Shown: positions 25,897-33,616 of the stretch, one piece after another | Layout: each line of letters opens with the position of its first letter | Position numbering within the stretch: the first letter of the stretch is position 1 | From: CAG-217 sp963605415 | GTDB lineage: Bacteria; Bacillota; Clostridia; Oscillospirales; Acutalibacteraceae | Length of the DNA: 59,705 bases | Reading direction: 5' to 3' | NCBI GenBank assembly: GCA_963605415.1 | Contig: CAVCUL010000012.1 | Location: forward strand, 1 to 59,705 | Notes under the pieces: generated by a model | Database searches by the model: none | What the model was told of the DNA's origin: nothing | What the model saw: the letters and a program-made list of their open reading frames with translations, nothing else | Position numbers and translations under genes: made by a program

Positions 25897-27096
25897 TTAC
25901 TTCTTCTCCCCGGCGCGAATGGCGCGGGTCATGGACGAGGGATGCCGCCGCCCCCACAGCACATACACCGCCACAGACAGCACATTGGCCACCGCGATCA
26001 GGGCGAACATATAATCGTACCCTACCCGGTCGATCAGCAGACCGGCCAGGCCGCCGCCCAGGCCGATGCCAATATCATAGGCGCACAGGAAGGTGGAGTT
26101 GGCAGCGCCCCGCCGATCGGGTGCCGCCGTGTGCACCGCCATGGATTGCAGCGCCGGTTCGATCCCGCCAAAGGCGTAGCCGGACAGCGCCGCAGCGATC
26201 AAGAAAGTTACATTCCCGGGCACCAACGCCAGCAGCAGCAATGCCACCAACATCAACCCGTTGCAGCTGTACACAAACAGAGCCTCACCCCGCCGATCCG
26301 CCAGCTTGCCGATGGTCACGCGGGACAGAAACAGCAGCACCGCCATTACCGTAAAGAACAGCCCGCCGGACACGGTGATCCGGGACTGGGTGGCGGCGAA
26401 CTTCAAAATATAATTCTCCAGCGCGCCGTAGGTGAGCAAGAAAATCAGCACCACCACAGACGCCGGCAGGGCGGACCGCTCTACCAGGTCACCGGGGCGC
26501 AGCGACTTTTTCACCCGGGGCAGCGGCTTGGTGCGCAGGCAGGCCAGCAGCACCAGCGACAGCACCATACACCCGGCAGCCACGCCGAACAGCACGCCAA
26601 ATCCTCTTTTCATCAGCGCCTCACCGATAGCCGGTGCACAGGCGGTGGCCAGAGCCGTAGCCATACCGAACATACCCATGCCCTCCGAAAAGCGGGAGCG
26701 GGGCAAAATATCCGTAGCGATGGTGGAAGTAGTGGTGTTGGCGCAAGCCAGCGACAACCCGTGTACCATACGAAGCAGGATCGCCAGTGCCAGCGACGCC
26801 AGCGCCGTATAAACCAGCAGATACCCCATGGGCATCAGCGCCATACCTACCAGCCCCACGCAAAGCAGCACCCGGCGGCGCCCGGTGTCCAGCAGCCAGC
26901 CCACAAAAGGCCGTGCCAGCACAGCCACCAGCGAAAACACGGTAGCGCAGGCGCCGGACACCGCGTCCGAATACCCCAGCCGCTCAATAAAGAACGGAAA
27001 GGTGGACAGCACCATCAGGTGATTTAAGAACACCAAAAAATTGATCACAATGACCAAAACAAAATCTTTGGTCCACAGCTTTTCTTTCTCTGCCAT
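25897..27096 (-). CDS. MFS transporter, multidrug/metabolite efflux type
   Basis: A 399-residue permease with 12 predicted membrane helices. Visible MFS signatures include VGWLLDTGRRRVLL between TM2 and TM3 (motif A) and a second copy GKLADRRGEALF in the second half. Similar clostridial proteins export drugs or small metabolites; the substrate is unknown. The ATG overlaps the stop of the DUF2798 gene by one base (TAATG), so both are translated from one mRNA. It therefore shares the attenuated promoter at 27696-27724. Start at 27096 is preferred over the one at 27111. Confidence 0.85.
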   Translation of the reverse strand: MAEKEKLWTKDFVLVIVINFLVFLNHLMVLSTFPFFIERLGYSDAVSGACATVFSLVAVLARPFVGWLLDTGRRRVLLCVGLVGMALMPMGYLLVYTALASLALAILLRMVHGLSLACANTTTSTIATDILPRSRFSEGMGMFGMATALATACAPAIGEALMKRGFGVLFGVAAGCMVLSLVLLACLRTKPLPRVKKSLRPGDLVERSALPASVVVLIFLLTYGALENYILKFAATQSRITVSGGLFFTVMAVLLFLSRVTIGKLADRRGEALFVYSCNGLMLVALLLLALVPGNVTFLIAAALSGYAFGGIEPALQSMAVHTAAPDRRGAANSTFLCAYDIGIGLGGGLAGLLIDRVGYDYMFALIAVANVLSVAVYVLWGRRHPSSMTRAIRAGEKK

Positions 27097-27608
27097 TATT
27101 CCGCCTCCCAATGTTTATGGAAAATCAGCCGCAACAAGCCCCGGCTCACCGGACCGGCGGCAAACAGGTTCCAAAGCAGTGCCATGGGAAAGTTCTTTAG
27201 CACTGTGCCTACCCACATAGCCGGTAGCTGCACCACCGGCTGATGGCCCAAGATGACTTGGTACAACACCGTGGCCACCAGGCTCATGGTAGGGCACATC
27301 ACCAGCACCGTACAGCCGGAGCGGGCCAGCATTTGCAAGAACGGACTGTCTTGCTGGCTGACCAACCGGGCAGCCATCTTGGCGCCCAACCGATTGCCCC
27401 ACAAATTAGAGAACAAAAATACAAAGAGCCACATATAAGCCGCCTCTTTCAACGCACCCAGGAACACGGTATTTTGCATATCGCTCAGACCGCCGGCACC
27501 CAGCAGGACGCCGCTTTTCAGTGCCACATTGTACACTTCCATTCCATACGCCATGGTCACGGACATCAGAATACCGAACACCAGCCCCTGCCCCTTTGTC
27601 TTTGGCAT
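27096..27608 (-). CDS. DUF2798 membrane protein 1
   Basis: A 170-residue protein starting MPKTKGQGLVFG with an ideal AAAGGAGG site. It has four or so membrane helices; the pattern (AYGMEVYNVAL, LIRSG... MCPTMSLVATVLYQ, then KNFPMALLWNLFAAGPVSR) is that of the DUF2798 family of unknown function. It heads a two-gene operon with the MFS gene. A paralogue lies at 27776-28297 with the same MPKTKG start and the same kind of promoter. Confidence 0.83.
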   Translation of the reverse strand: MPKTKGQGLVFGILMSVTMAYGMEVYNVALKSGVLLGAGGLSDMQNTVFLGALKEAAYMWLFVFLFSNLWGNRLGAKMAARLVSQQDSPFLQMLARSGCTVLVMCPTMSLVATVLYQVILGHQPVVQLPAMWVGTVLKNFPMALLWNLFAAGPVSRGLLRLIFHKHWEAE

Positions 27609-27640
27609 ATTCATTACCTCCTTTGCCAAAATCGGCAAAC

Positions 27641-27678
27641 AAAAAAAGCGTAAGTCCGATCCGGACTTACGCTTTTCT
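27641..27678 (-). terminator. Leader terminator before DUF2798-MFS operon
   Basis: A 12-bp perfect stem (AGCGTAAGTCCG with CGGACTTACGCT, 3-base loop) followed on the minus strand by T7. It lies between the promoter at 27696-27724 and the gene start at 27608, so transcripts must pass it. This is an attenuator position. No small reading frame or known riboswitch is seen in the short leader. Confidence 0.85.
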
Positions 27679-27695
27679 GCTACTCGATGGTGCTT

Positions 27696-27724
27696 ATTTT
27701 AGCAAATCCATTTGCCCTTGTCAA
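27696..27724 (-). promoter_or_regulatory. Promoter with palindromic operator, copy 1
   Basis: On the minus strand TTGACA (27719-27724), a 17-base spacer and TAAAAT (27696-27701). The spacer contains the palindrome GCAAATGGATTTGC (27702-27715), a likely operator. The same promoter, base for base over about 30 bases, is at 28407-28435. Confidence 0.85.
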
Positions 27725-27775
27725 GCAAAAACAGGGCAAAAAATCGCTACAAACCGGCGATGATTCCCGGCGAAA

Positions 27776-28297
27776 TCACATGGTATCTTCCAATATTTCC
27801 TCGTCATCCGCCTGAATTTCCGCCATGGTCATCTCCTTTTTGCGTTTTAAGAACACCAGGCGAAAGAGCCACCGGGCAAACGGCCCTACAAGGAACAGTT
27901 GCAGCGGCAACGCCATCACAAAATTCTTGCAATAGGTCACCAGATAATCGGGCACGAACTGCGCCGTAAAGCCGTAGCCGTGATACACGCCGATCACGCT
28001 GGCAAAGGCCACCTGCCACACCACGGTAAAAATCTGTATGGCAAAGATAATAAAGATGGGCCGATCCCCCGGCTGCACCACCCGAAAGGCGCACCGCTTG
28101 GCCAGTCGACCGGACACAAAATAGGCCAGCAGCCCGATGATCACATACTCGATCCACATGCTCTTCAGCGCCACCAAAAAGGTGCGGTTGGTGAACCGCC
28201 CGGCAGCCAGCGCTGTGTTGTAGACCGTCATGGCATAGACCATCAGCCAGGCGGTCACGGCGGTAAAAAAGATCGTTTCTCCTTTGGTTTTTGGCAT
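27776..28297 (-). CDS. DUF2798 membrane protein 2
   Basis: A 173-residue paralogue of the protein at 27096-27608, starting MPKTKGETIFFTAVTAW after a GAAAGGAAG site. The same layout is visible: AMTVYNTALAAG, RLAKRCAFRVVQPGDRPI, IFTVVWQVAFASVIG and CKNFVMALPLQLFLVGPFARWLF. The C-terminus adds an acidic tail (ADDEEILED). Function is unknown. It stands alone after its own attenuated promoter. The pair are probably a tandem duplication including regulatory DNA. Confidence 0.83.
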   Translation of the reverse strand: MPKTKGETIFFTAVTAWLMVYAMTVYNTALAAGRFTNRTFLVALKSMWIEYVIIGLLAYFVSGRLAKRCAFRVVQPGDRPIFIIFAIQIFTVVWQVAFASVIGVYHGYGFTAQFVPDYLVTYCKNFVMALPLQLFLVGPFARWLFRLVFLKRKKEMTMAEIQADDEEILEDTM

Positions 28298-28315
28298 TTT
28301 TCTTCCTTTCCGGCA

Positions 28316-28373
28316 ATAAAAAAACAATAAACGCACCGATCCGTCTGACAGTGGATCAGCAACATTTATTGTC
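28316..28373 (-). terminator. Leader terminator before DUF2798 gene 2
   Basis: Paired arms CAATAAA with TTTATTG and an inner pair TGATCC with GGATCG, followed on the minus strand by T7. It lies between promoter 28407-28435 and the start at 28297. Its sequence differs from the copy-1 terminator but its place is the same. Confidence 0.8.
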
Positions 28374-28406
28374 GTTTTTTACCTATGCAGTTTGAACAGT
28401 GCAAGT

Positions 28407-28435
28407 ATTTTAGCAAATCCATTTGCCCTTGTCAA
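28407..28435 (-). promoter_or_regulatory. Promoter with palindromic operator, copy 2
   Basis: TTGACA (28430-28435), 17-base spacer with GCAAATGGATTTGC (28413-28426) and TAAAAT (28407-28412) on the minus strand, identical to the copy at 27696-27724. Confidence 0.85.
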
Positions 28436-28450
28436 GAATAGAATTTGACA

Positions 28451-28490
28451 AAAATAGCAAAACGCCTGCTCCAAACGGAACAGGCGTTCT
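28451..28490 (-). terminator. Terminator of the M28 peptidase gene
   Basis: AACGCCTG and CAGGCGTT arms (28461 and 28481) with an inner CC/GG pair, followed on the minus strand by TTGCTATTTTTG. Confidence 0.75.
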
Positions 28491-28512
28491 CTCTTATATA
28501 ACATATATAGAC

Positions 28513-29754
28513 TTACTGCTTGGCACCGTTATCGAACATCTCCAGCGCCTTTACGCTGACAGCAAAGCAGCCGGCCAGGCCCTCTTTGTTCATATTGTCG
28601 TAGGTGTCCCGGCGGGTGTGGTAGTAGTCCTCCAGCTTGTGGTTCAGACCGGTCACACCAGTGGCCCGGAACCCGGCCTGGGCAAAGGCCGCAGAGTCGG
28701 TGGCGCCGCCCAGCGGAGGCACCCAGCCCTTCTTACAGGGCACATTGATGGCGGCAGCTGCCTCCATAAACAGGTCAGACACATCTTTGTCTGCCTTCAC
28801 GGTGCCGTTCAGATCGCGATAGTTGGTCATCAAATACTTGGGATCATGAATGGTATCGTAAGAGAAGATGAAGGTGGGCACATCGTCAAACTCACCCTTA
28901 TGCTGCTCACACCAGGCCTTGGCGCCCCGCAGACCGGCCTCCTCAGAGCCGGACAGAATCACGCCCACTTCCGTGTTCTCCAGGGTAATACCTGCATCCT
29001 GCAATGCCTTCATCACGGCAATACCCATATAGCAGCCGGACAGATTATCGTTGGCACCGTCTACAATGCGATTTTGGTTCCACATCCAATAAAGGCCTAC
29101 CAAAAACGGCACAAACAGCAGCCCCCAAAGGGCAGCCTTAAACAAACCGGAGTGGGTATCAATCACAGAAAAGGTCAGCCCGTTTTGCACCATATACAAA
29201 ATGGACAGCACCAGGTAATACACAGCGCCTACGCCGCAGATAATGGCATGGCCCTCAAAGCCGACGCCGCCCAGCTTGTAGTTTACCGGCCATTCCCAGG
29301 CCGCGTCCGGGTGACCGTTAAAGAAGATCCGACGCTTCACTTCGCCGGTGCACTGCTTCACGGCAGTTACATTGTGGCCGGTCTTCTCCGGGAAAAAGCG
29401 GTCCACCAGTTTTTTGTACATGCCAAACTGCATAAACACAATAAACAGCCCGGCAACGATCAACACCGCAGAAAGCAGCGGACAGAAGAACACGCACACA
29501 ATGGCCGCCAACACGAATGTAATGGTAAAGTAAATCCAGCCAAAGAACGAGCCGGGGTTCTCTTTAAAGGACTCCACATCTGCCCGCTGGCAACCGCAAT
29601 CCTTCTTCAGCACCTCTGCCATGTACTCACAGGCCTGCTGCTCGCCCTTAGAGCCAGGGTCCCGCTTTTCAAAATCCCGGCAAATGTGGGTGATCTCGTC
29701 CACCATGTAGTCTGCATAGTGGTCTTTTTGGTCGATAATGTGTTTCAGATCCAT
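28513..29754 (-). CDS. Membrane-anchored M28 family metallopeptidase
   Basis: A 413-residue protein with an M28 (aminopeptidase) active site: His148-x-Asp150 (FNGHPDA), Asp236 (DGANDNLSG), Glu271-Glu272 (SGSEEAGLRG), Asp300 (SYDTIHD) and the final His in YYHTRRDTYD. Two membrane hairpins interrupt the fold, at residues 71-110 and 168-226, the second lying inside the catalytic domain between the first and second metal ligands. Zinc ligands are complete, so it is probably active. Substrate is unknown; no signal peptide is seen. It has a possible promoter at 29902-29930. Confidence 0.82.
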   Translation of the reverse strand: MDLKHIIDQKDHYADYMVDEITHICRDFEKRDPGSKGEQQACEYMAEVLKKDCGCQRADVESFKENPGSFFGWIYFTITFVLAAIVCVFFCPLLSAVLIVAGLFIVFMQFGMYKKLVDRFFPEKTGHNVTAVKQCTGEVKRRIFFNGHPDAAWEWPVNYKLGGVGFEGHAIICGVGAVYYLVLSILYMVQNGLTFSVIDTHSGLFKAALWGLLFVPFLVGLYWMWNQNRIVDGANDNLSGCYMGIAVMKALQDAGITLENTEVGVILSGSEEAGLRGAKAWCEQHKGEFDDVPTFIFSYDTIHDPKYLMTNYRDLNGTVKADKDVSDLFMEAAAAINVPCKKGWVPPLGGATDSAAFAQAGFRATGVTGLNHKLEDYYHTRRDTYDNMNKEGLAGCFAVSVKALEMFDNGAKQ

Positions 29755-29901
29755 AAAAATACCCCTTTCCTTACGCTATCGGTCCCGGCGGCAATGCCGC
29801 GCCCCTCTCCCAAAGGCCCTCTGCCCTGCACAGAAAAAATTTATGCATCGACAGCCGGGCAAAGACCGGTTTGCGCTCGCAAAATACGATACTTTAACTT
29901 T

Positions 29902-29930
29902 ACCATAGGAAACCCGGGTATTTTTGTCTA
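29902..29930 (-). promoter_or_regulatory. Possible promoter of the M28 peptidase gene
   Basis: TAGACA (29925-29930), 17-base spacer and TATGGT (29902-29907) on the minus strand. The -10 is imperfect. Confidence 0.5.
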
Positions 29931-29968
29931 TTTTGTTAATAATTTATGAACAGAGTGTAAACAGAAAG

Positions 29969-31330
29969 CTATTCTGCCTTTTGCGCTGCCGCACCCTTGC
30001 GAATCACCCGATACAAGGACGGGAAATACAGTGCCATTGCCAGCAGGCAGGTAAGCACATCGGCCACCGGCTGGGTAACAATTACCCCGTCATAGCCCCA
30101 TACGCCGCTGAGCACCAATATCACCAGTCCGTAGATTACGCCCTGTCCGCTGATGGAAAGCACAAAGGCGCCCACAGCCTTGCCGGCTGCCTGGAACGCG
30201 CAAGTGGTCACCAAAGTAAAAGCATAGAATGCCGTGCCCAGCAGTAGTCGCCGCAGCATAGCAACACCCAGCGTGTATACGCTGCTGTCCTGCATAAACA
30301 AGCGAATCAGCAGCGGCGCAGCGGCAAACACTGCCCCGGTCAGCACCAGTCCCAACCCGATCTCAAACAGGTAGGAAAACCGCAGCGCCTTTTGCAGGCG
30401 CAAATAATTTTGCGCGCCGTAGTTATAGCCGATCAGCGGCTGCACTCCAAAGGCAAAGCCGATAAGCACCAGCACGGCGATCATGCTCACCTTCAAAGCT
30501 ATACCCATGGCCGCCACCTTGTCCGTACCGTAAGGCACCAAAAACCGATTGGTAATCAGCACACAAAAGCTCTGGGCTATGTTGGTGATTGAGGCGGGAA
30601 TACCAATGGCAAACACCTGCCCAGCCTCGCGCCGGCTGACCCGCAGCAGTCGAATGTCCACCGACAGATTACGGCTGCGCCGCAGCAAAAACCATACATA
30701 ATAAAGGTCCGTGCAGATATAACCCAGCACCGTAGCAATGGCTGCACCGGCAGCCCCCATGTTACAACTGAAAATCAGCACCGGATCCAGCACAATATTC
30801 ACCACAGCGCCTAAAATAGAGCCGATCATGGACGCATTGGCAAACCCCTCCGTACGCAACTGATTGCAAGGAGTAAAGGACAAAACAATAAAAGGCGCGC
30901 CGATGGCAATCCAGGTAAAATAGTCCCGAGCATACTGCACCGTGTCAGCCTGGGCGCCAAGCACCGTCAACAGCGGTGCACGAAACAAAAGCAGCAGTGC
31001 CCCAATGCCGACGCCGGTAAACAGCGCACCGTAAAAGCAAAATACGCTCAGCCGCTTGCCGTCCGCATCCCGCTTTTGCCCAAACAGACGGGAAATAAAG
31101 GAGCTGCCACCCAGACCGAAAATATCGCCCACGGCGATCATTAGGGTAAATACCGGCGATCCCAGCGCCACACCGGCTACCAGTTGGGCATTGCCGGTTT
31201 TAGCAATAAAATAGGTGTCTACCATATTATACACCAGCGACACCACCATACTCAGCACCACCGGCAGCGCCAGCTTAAAATAAGCCTTGCGCACCGGCAT
31301 TTGTGTAAACAGGGCGTTCTTTTGCTCCAT
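29969..31330 (-). CDS. MATE family efflux transporter
   Basis: A 453-residue transporter with 12 predicted helices. The N-terminus MEQKNALFTQMPVRKAYFKLALPVVLSM (quoted: MPVRKAYFKLALPVVLS), NMVDTYFIAKTGNAQLVAGVALGSPVF and FLVPYGTDKVAAMGIALKVSM are typical of the MATE proteins of Clostridia, which export drugs with Na+ or H+. Start at 31330 follows AAAGGGAGAGC. It is divergent from the ECF-S gene. The substrate is not known. Confidence 0.87.
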   Translation of the reverse strand: MEQKNALFTQMPVRKAYFKLALPVVLSMVVSLVYNMVDTYFIAKTGNAQLVAGVALGSPVFTLMIAVGDIFGLGGSSFISRLFGQKRDADGKRLSVFCFYGALFTGVGIGALLLLFRAPLLTVLGAQADTVQYARDYFTWIAIGAPFIVLSFTPCNQLRTEGFANASMIGSILGAVVNIVLDPVLIFSCNMGAAGAAIATVLGYICTDLYYVWFLLRRSRNLSVDIRLLRVSRREAGQVFAIGIPASITNIAQSFCVLITNRFLVPYGTDKVAAMGIALKVSMIAVLVLIGFAFGVQPLIGYNYGAQNYLRLQKALRFSYLFEIGLGLVLTGAVFAAAPLLIRLFMQDSSVYTLGVAMLRRLLLGTAFYAFTLVTTCAFQAAGKAVGAFVLSISGQGVIYGLVILVLSGVWGYDGVIVTQPVADVLTCLLAMALYFPSLYRVIRKGAAAQKAE

Positions 31331-31462
31331 ATCCGCTCTCCCTTTATTTATTATCATATTATAGTTATACACAATATCCGTTTGTCCGGGTATGGTAGCA
31401 CACATGGCTGCCAATGTCAACCCTGCGGTAACTGTACACGGAATTTTTCTGTATTTTGTATA

Positions 31463-31491
31463 TTGAAAAGAGGACACTCCGGTCGTAAAAT
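31463..31491 (+). promoter_or_regulatory. Promoter of the ECF-S / amidohydrolase operon
   Basis: TTGAAA (31463-31468), 17-base spacer and TAAAAT (31486-31491), 32 bases before the ATG. Confidence 0.7.
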
Positions 31492-31522
31492 AGACACATC
31501 TTACAAGAAAAGGAGACTATGT

Positions 31523-32074
31523 ATGCAACAGTCTAAAAAAGTCAATGTCCGCTACATCACCTTTACCGCCGTAATGGCCGCACTGGTGTTTGTATTCACC
31601 TTCACCTTCAAGATCCCGCTGGGTACCGGCTACACCCACCTGGGCGATATGATGATCTTCCTGGCCGCCTGGCTGCTGGGCGGCAAAAAGGCAGCCCCCG
31701 CTGCCGGACTGGGCGCCTGCTTGGCGGATCTGGCCCTGGGCTATGCCGCTTGGATCGCCCCCACCTTTATCATCAAGTTCGGCACCGTGGCCATCTGCTG
31801 CCTGATCGCAGAGAAAGCTATGCACCGCAGCCTGCTGGGCTACGGCGTGGGCGCCATTGCCGGCGGTGCGTTCCAGATCGGCGCGTACACCCTGGCAAAG
31901 GTGCTGATGTATGACAAGACCTACGCCCTGACCACCCTGCCGGAGCTGGCCATCCAGACCGCCGTGGGCATTGTGGTTGCCGGTGTGCTGGTGGTGATCC
32001 TGACCAAGAGCGGCGCAGGCGCTAAATTGCAGCGTATGGCCGGCGGCGCAGGTAAGGAGGCCAAAGAGGCATGA
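31523..32074 (+). CDS. ECF transporter S component
   Basis: A 183-residue membrane protein with about six helices, starting MQQSKKVNVRYITFTAVMAAL. The pattern KIPLGTGYTHLGDMMIFLAAWLLGGKKAAPAAG (quoted: GTGYTHLGDMMIFLAAWLLG) is that of S components of energy-coupling factor transporters, which bind the vitamin or other small substrate and dock with a shared EcfAAT module. That module is not in the window. The stop overlaps the next start (ATGA), so the substrate may relate to the amidohydrolase. Start chosen for the AAAAGGAG site. Confidence 0.85.
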   Translation: MQQSKKVNVRYITFTAVMAALVFVFTFTFKIPLGTGYTHLGDMMIFLAAWLLGGKKAAPAAGLGACLADLALGYAAWIAPTFIIKFGTVAICCLIAEKAMHRSLLGYGVGAIAGGAFQIGAYTLAKVLMYDKTYALTTLPELAIQTAVGIVVAGVLVVILTKSGAGAKLQRMAGGAGKEAKEA

Positions 32075-32796
32075 AAAAGATAGACGCACATTCTCATATC
32101 GGCTCCTTTGGCGGCTGGGCCGGCGTGGCCTTTACCGCAGAAAAGCTGCTGGAGCAAATGGACGAGTACGAGATCGAAAAGACCTTTCTCACCGGCGCGT
32201 CCTTCCAAGATAACGACACGGTCGCCCAGGCGTTCCACAAATACCCGGACAAGATCGTGCCCTTTGTATGGGTCAATCCCCTTTTGGACAATGTGCCGGA
32301 GAAGCTGCACCACTATGTGTGCGACGAGGGCTTTATGGGCATTAAAATGCAGCCCCTGTTTGACAGCTTTGTGGCCGACGACCCGGTGGTGTACCCGGTG
32401 ATGGACTTTGCCCGGGAGCACAAGATCCCGGTGTTTATCCACTGCGGCCACCCGCCCTATTCTCTGCCCTGGAGCATTGCCCTGCTGGCCGAGCAGTACC
32501 CGGATGTGCCGGTGACCATGATCCACATGGGCCACGGCCACGGGGTGTATATCGACGCCTCCATCAAGATGGCCAAGCGCTATCTCAACCTGTATCTGGA
32601 AATGAGCGGTATGCCCATGGGCTGCAAGATCGCCGAGGCCTACAACACCGTAGGCACCGATCGCATTCTGTTCGGCATTGACTCTCCCTTCCACCACCCC
32701 TCGGTGGAGATCCAAAAGGTGCTCACCAGCGGCCTGACGGAGAAAGAGCAGGAAGATGTGTTCTACAACAACGCCAAAAAGCTGCTGAAGCTGTAA
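32071..32796 (+). CDS. Amidohydrolase family protein
   Basis: A 241-residue TIM-barrel metal-dependent hydrolase (amidohydrolase_2 type). The opening KKIDAHSHIGSF gives the His-x-His metal pair; FIHCGHPP and MIHMGHGHG supply further His ligands, and FGIDSPFHHPS the catalytic Asp. Small members of this group act as decarboxylases or lactonases as well as hydrolases. It is translated coupled to the ECF-S gene, which suggests that it processes the imported compound. The substrate cannot be told from sequence alone. Confidence 0.82.
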   Translation: MKKIDAHSHIGSFGGWAGVAFTAEKLLEQMDEYEIEKTFLTGASFQDNDTVAQAFHKYPDKIVPFVWVNPLLDNVPEKLHHYVCDEGFMGIKMQPLFDSFVADDPVVYPVMDFAREHKIPVFIHCGHPPYSLPWSIALLAEQYPDVPVTMIHMGHGHGVYIDASIKMAKRYLNLYLEMSGMPMGCKIAEAYNTVGTDRILFGIDSPFHHPSVEIQKVLTSGLTEKEQEDVFYNNAKKLLKL

Positions 32797-32810
32797 AAAT
32801 CATAGAGGAC

Positions 32811-32843
32811 AGCGGTGCTCATGAGAGCGCCGCTTTTCTTTTT
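32811..32843 (+). terminator. Terminator of the ECF-S / amidohydrolase operon
   Basis: AGCGGTGCTC and GAGCGCCGCT arms around ATGA, then TTTTCTTTTT. Confidence 0.85.
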
Positions 32844-32856
32844 CACCGGCTTTCCC

Positions 32857-32884
32857 TTGCATAAAACGGACTTTATGCTATAAT
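32857..32884 (+). promoter_or_regulatory. Promoter of the flavin reductase gene
   Basis: TTGCAT (32857-32862), 16-base spacer, TATAAT (32879-32884). Confidence 0.7.
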
Positions 32885-32903
32885 ATAAATGAGGTGTAAT
32901 GTT

Positions 32904-33407
32904 ATGGCAATGAAAGAAATTGATATTCGCGAAGTAAAAGAGAATATGGTCCACCTGCTGGCCGACGAATGGGCGCTGGTCACCGCCGGGCGCGGCGACG
33001 AACTGGGCACCATGACCGTCAGCTGGGGCGGGATCGGCCAGCTGTGGGGCAAGGATATGGCCACCATTTATATCCGTCCCCAGCGCTATACAAAGAAGTT
33101 TTTGGACGAGAACAACTACTTTACCCTGAGCTTTTACCCAGAGCAGTACAAGGACGCCCTGCGCCTGTGCGGCAGCAAAAGCGGGCGGGAGATCGACAAG
33201 GTGGAGGCCACCGGCCTGACCCCCTGCTACTACGAGAAAGCCCCCTACTTTGAGGAGGCCAAGCTGGTGCTGGTGTGCCGCAAGGTGGCCGTCAGCGCTT
33301 TTGACCCGTCCCAGTTCCTGGACTCCGGCATTATGCAGAACTATGCACAAAACGATTTTCACGCCATTTATTACGGCGCCATCGAAAAGGTATTGATTTC
33401 AGAGTAG
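32904..33407 (+). CDS. Flavin reductase-like FMN-binding split-barrel protein
   Basis: A 167-residue protein of the flavin reductase/FMN split-barrel family common in anaerobes. The segments WALVTAGRGDELGTMTVSWGGIGQLWGK and IYIRPQRYTKKFLDENNYFTLSFYP (quoted in parts: GTMTVSWGGIGQLWGK, RPQRYTKKFLDENNYFTLS) bind the flavin phosphate. Such proteins use NAD(P)H to reduce FMN or an unknown acceptor. Start MAMKEID at 32904 after GAGGTG. Single gene with its own promoter. The promoter of the SRP RNA lies in its last codons. Confidence 0.85.
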   Translation: MAMKEIDIREVKENMVHLLADEWALVTAGRGDELGTMTVSWGGIGQLWGKDMATIYIRPQRYTKKFLDENNYFTLSFYPEQYKDALRLCGSKSGREIDKVEATGLTPCYYEKAPYFEEAKLVLVCRKVAVSAFDPSQFLDSGIMQNYAQNDFHAIYYGAIEKVLISE

Positions 33408-33421
33408 ATCTGTGCTATACT
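33393..33421 (+). promoter_or_regulatory. Promoter of the SRP RNA gene
   Basis: TTGATT (33393-33398), 17-base spacer, TATACT (33416-33421); the -35 lies within the end of the flavin reductase coding sequence. Confidence 0.75.
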
Positions 33422-33429
33422 GTAATGCA

Positions 33430-33597
33430 CAAAAGGCAGAGCACTGCCCATAGTTTATAATGTAGCGTATGGGCCCTGTGCGACGGGATGCTACGAACCT
33501 TGTCAGGCGGGGAACCGAGCAGCAATAAGTGGATGTTTCTGTGCGCCGCAGACCAGTCTGTACGCTACATTATACCCTATGGCGGCTCTGCCTTTTT
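33430..33597 (+). ncRNA. ffs: Signal recognition particle RNA
   Basis: The conserved SRP domain core is plain: CCTTGTCAGGCGGGGAACC and GAGCAGCAATAAG (33498-33530), the two strands of the Ffh-binding loop. The 5' and 3' ends pair over a long rod (GGCAGAGC with GCTCTGCC, CCCATAG with CTATGG, TAATGTAGCGTA with TACGCTACATTA), followed by T5. Length is about 165 nt. The place just before dnaX-ybaB-recR is the standard one in Firmicutes. Ends are estimates from the pairing. Confidence 0.88.
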
Positions 33598-33616
33598 CAT
33601 TATTCAGGAGGTCCCT

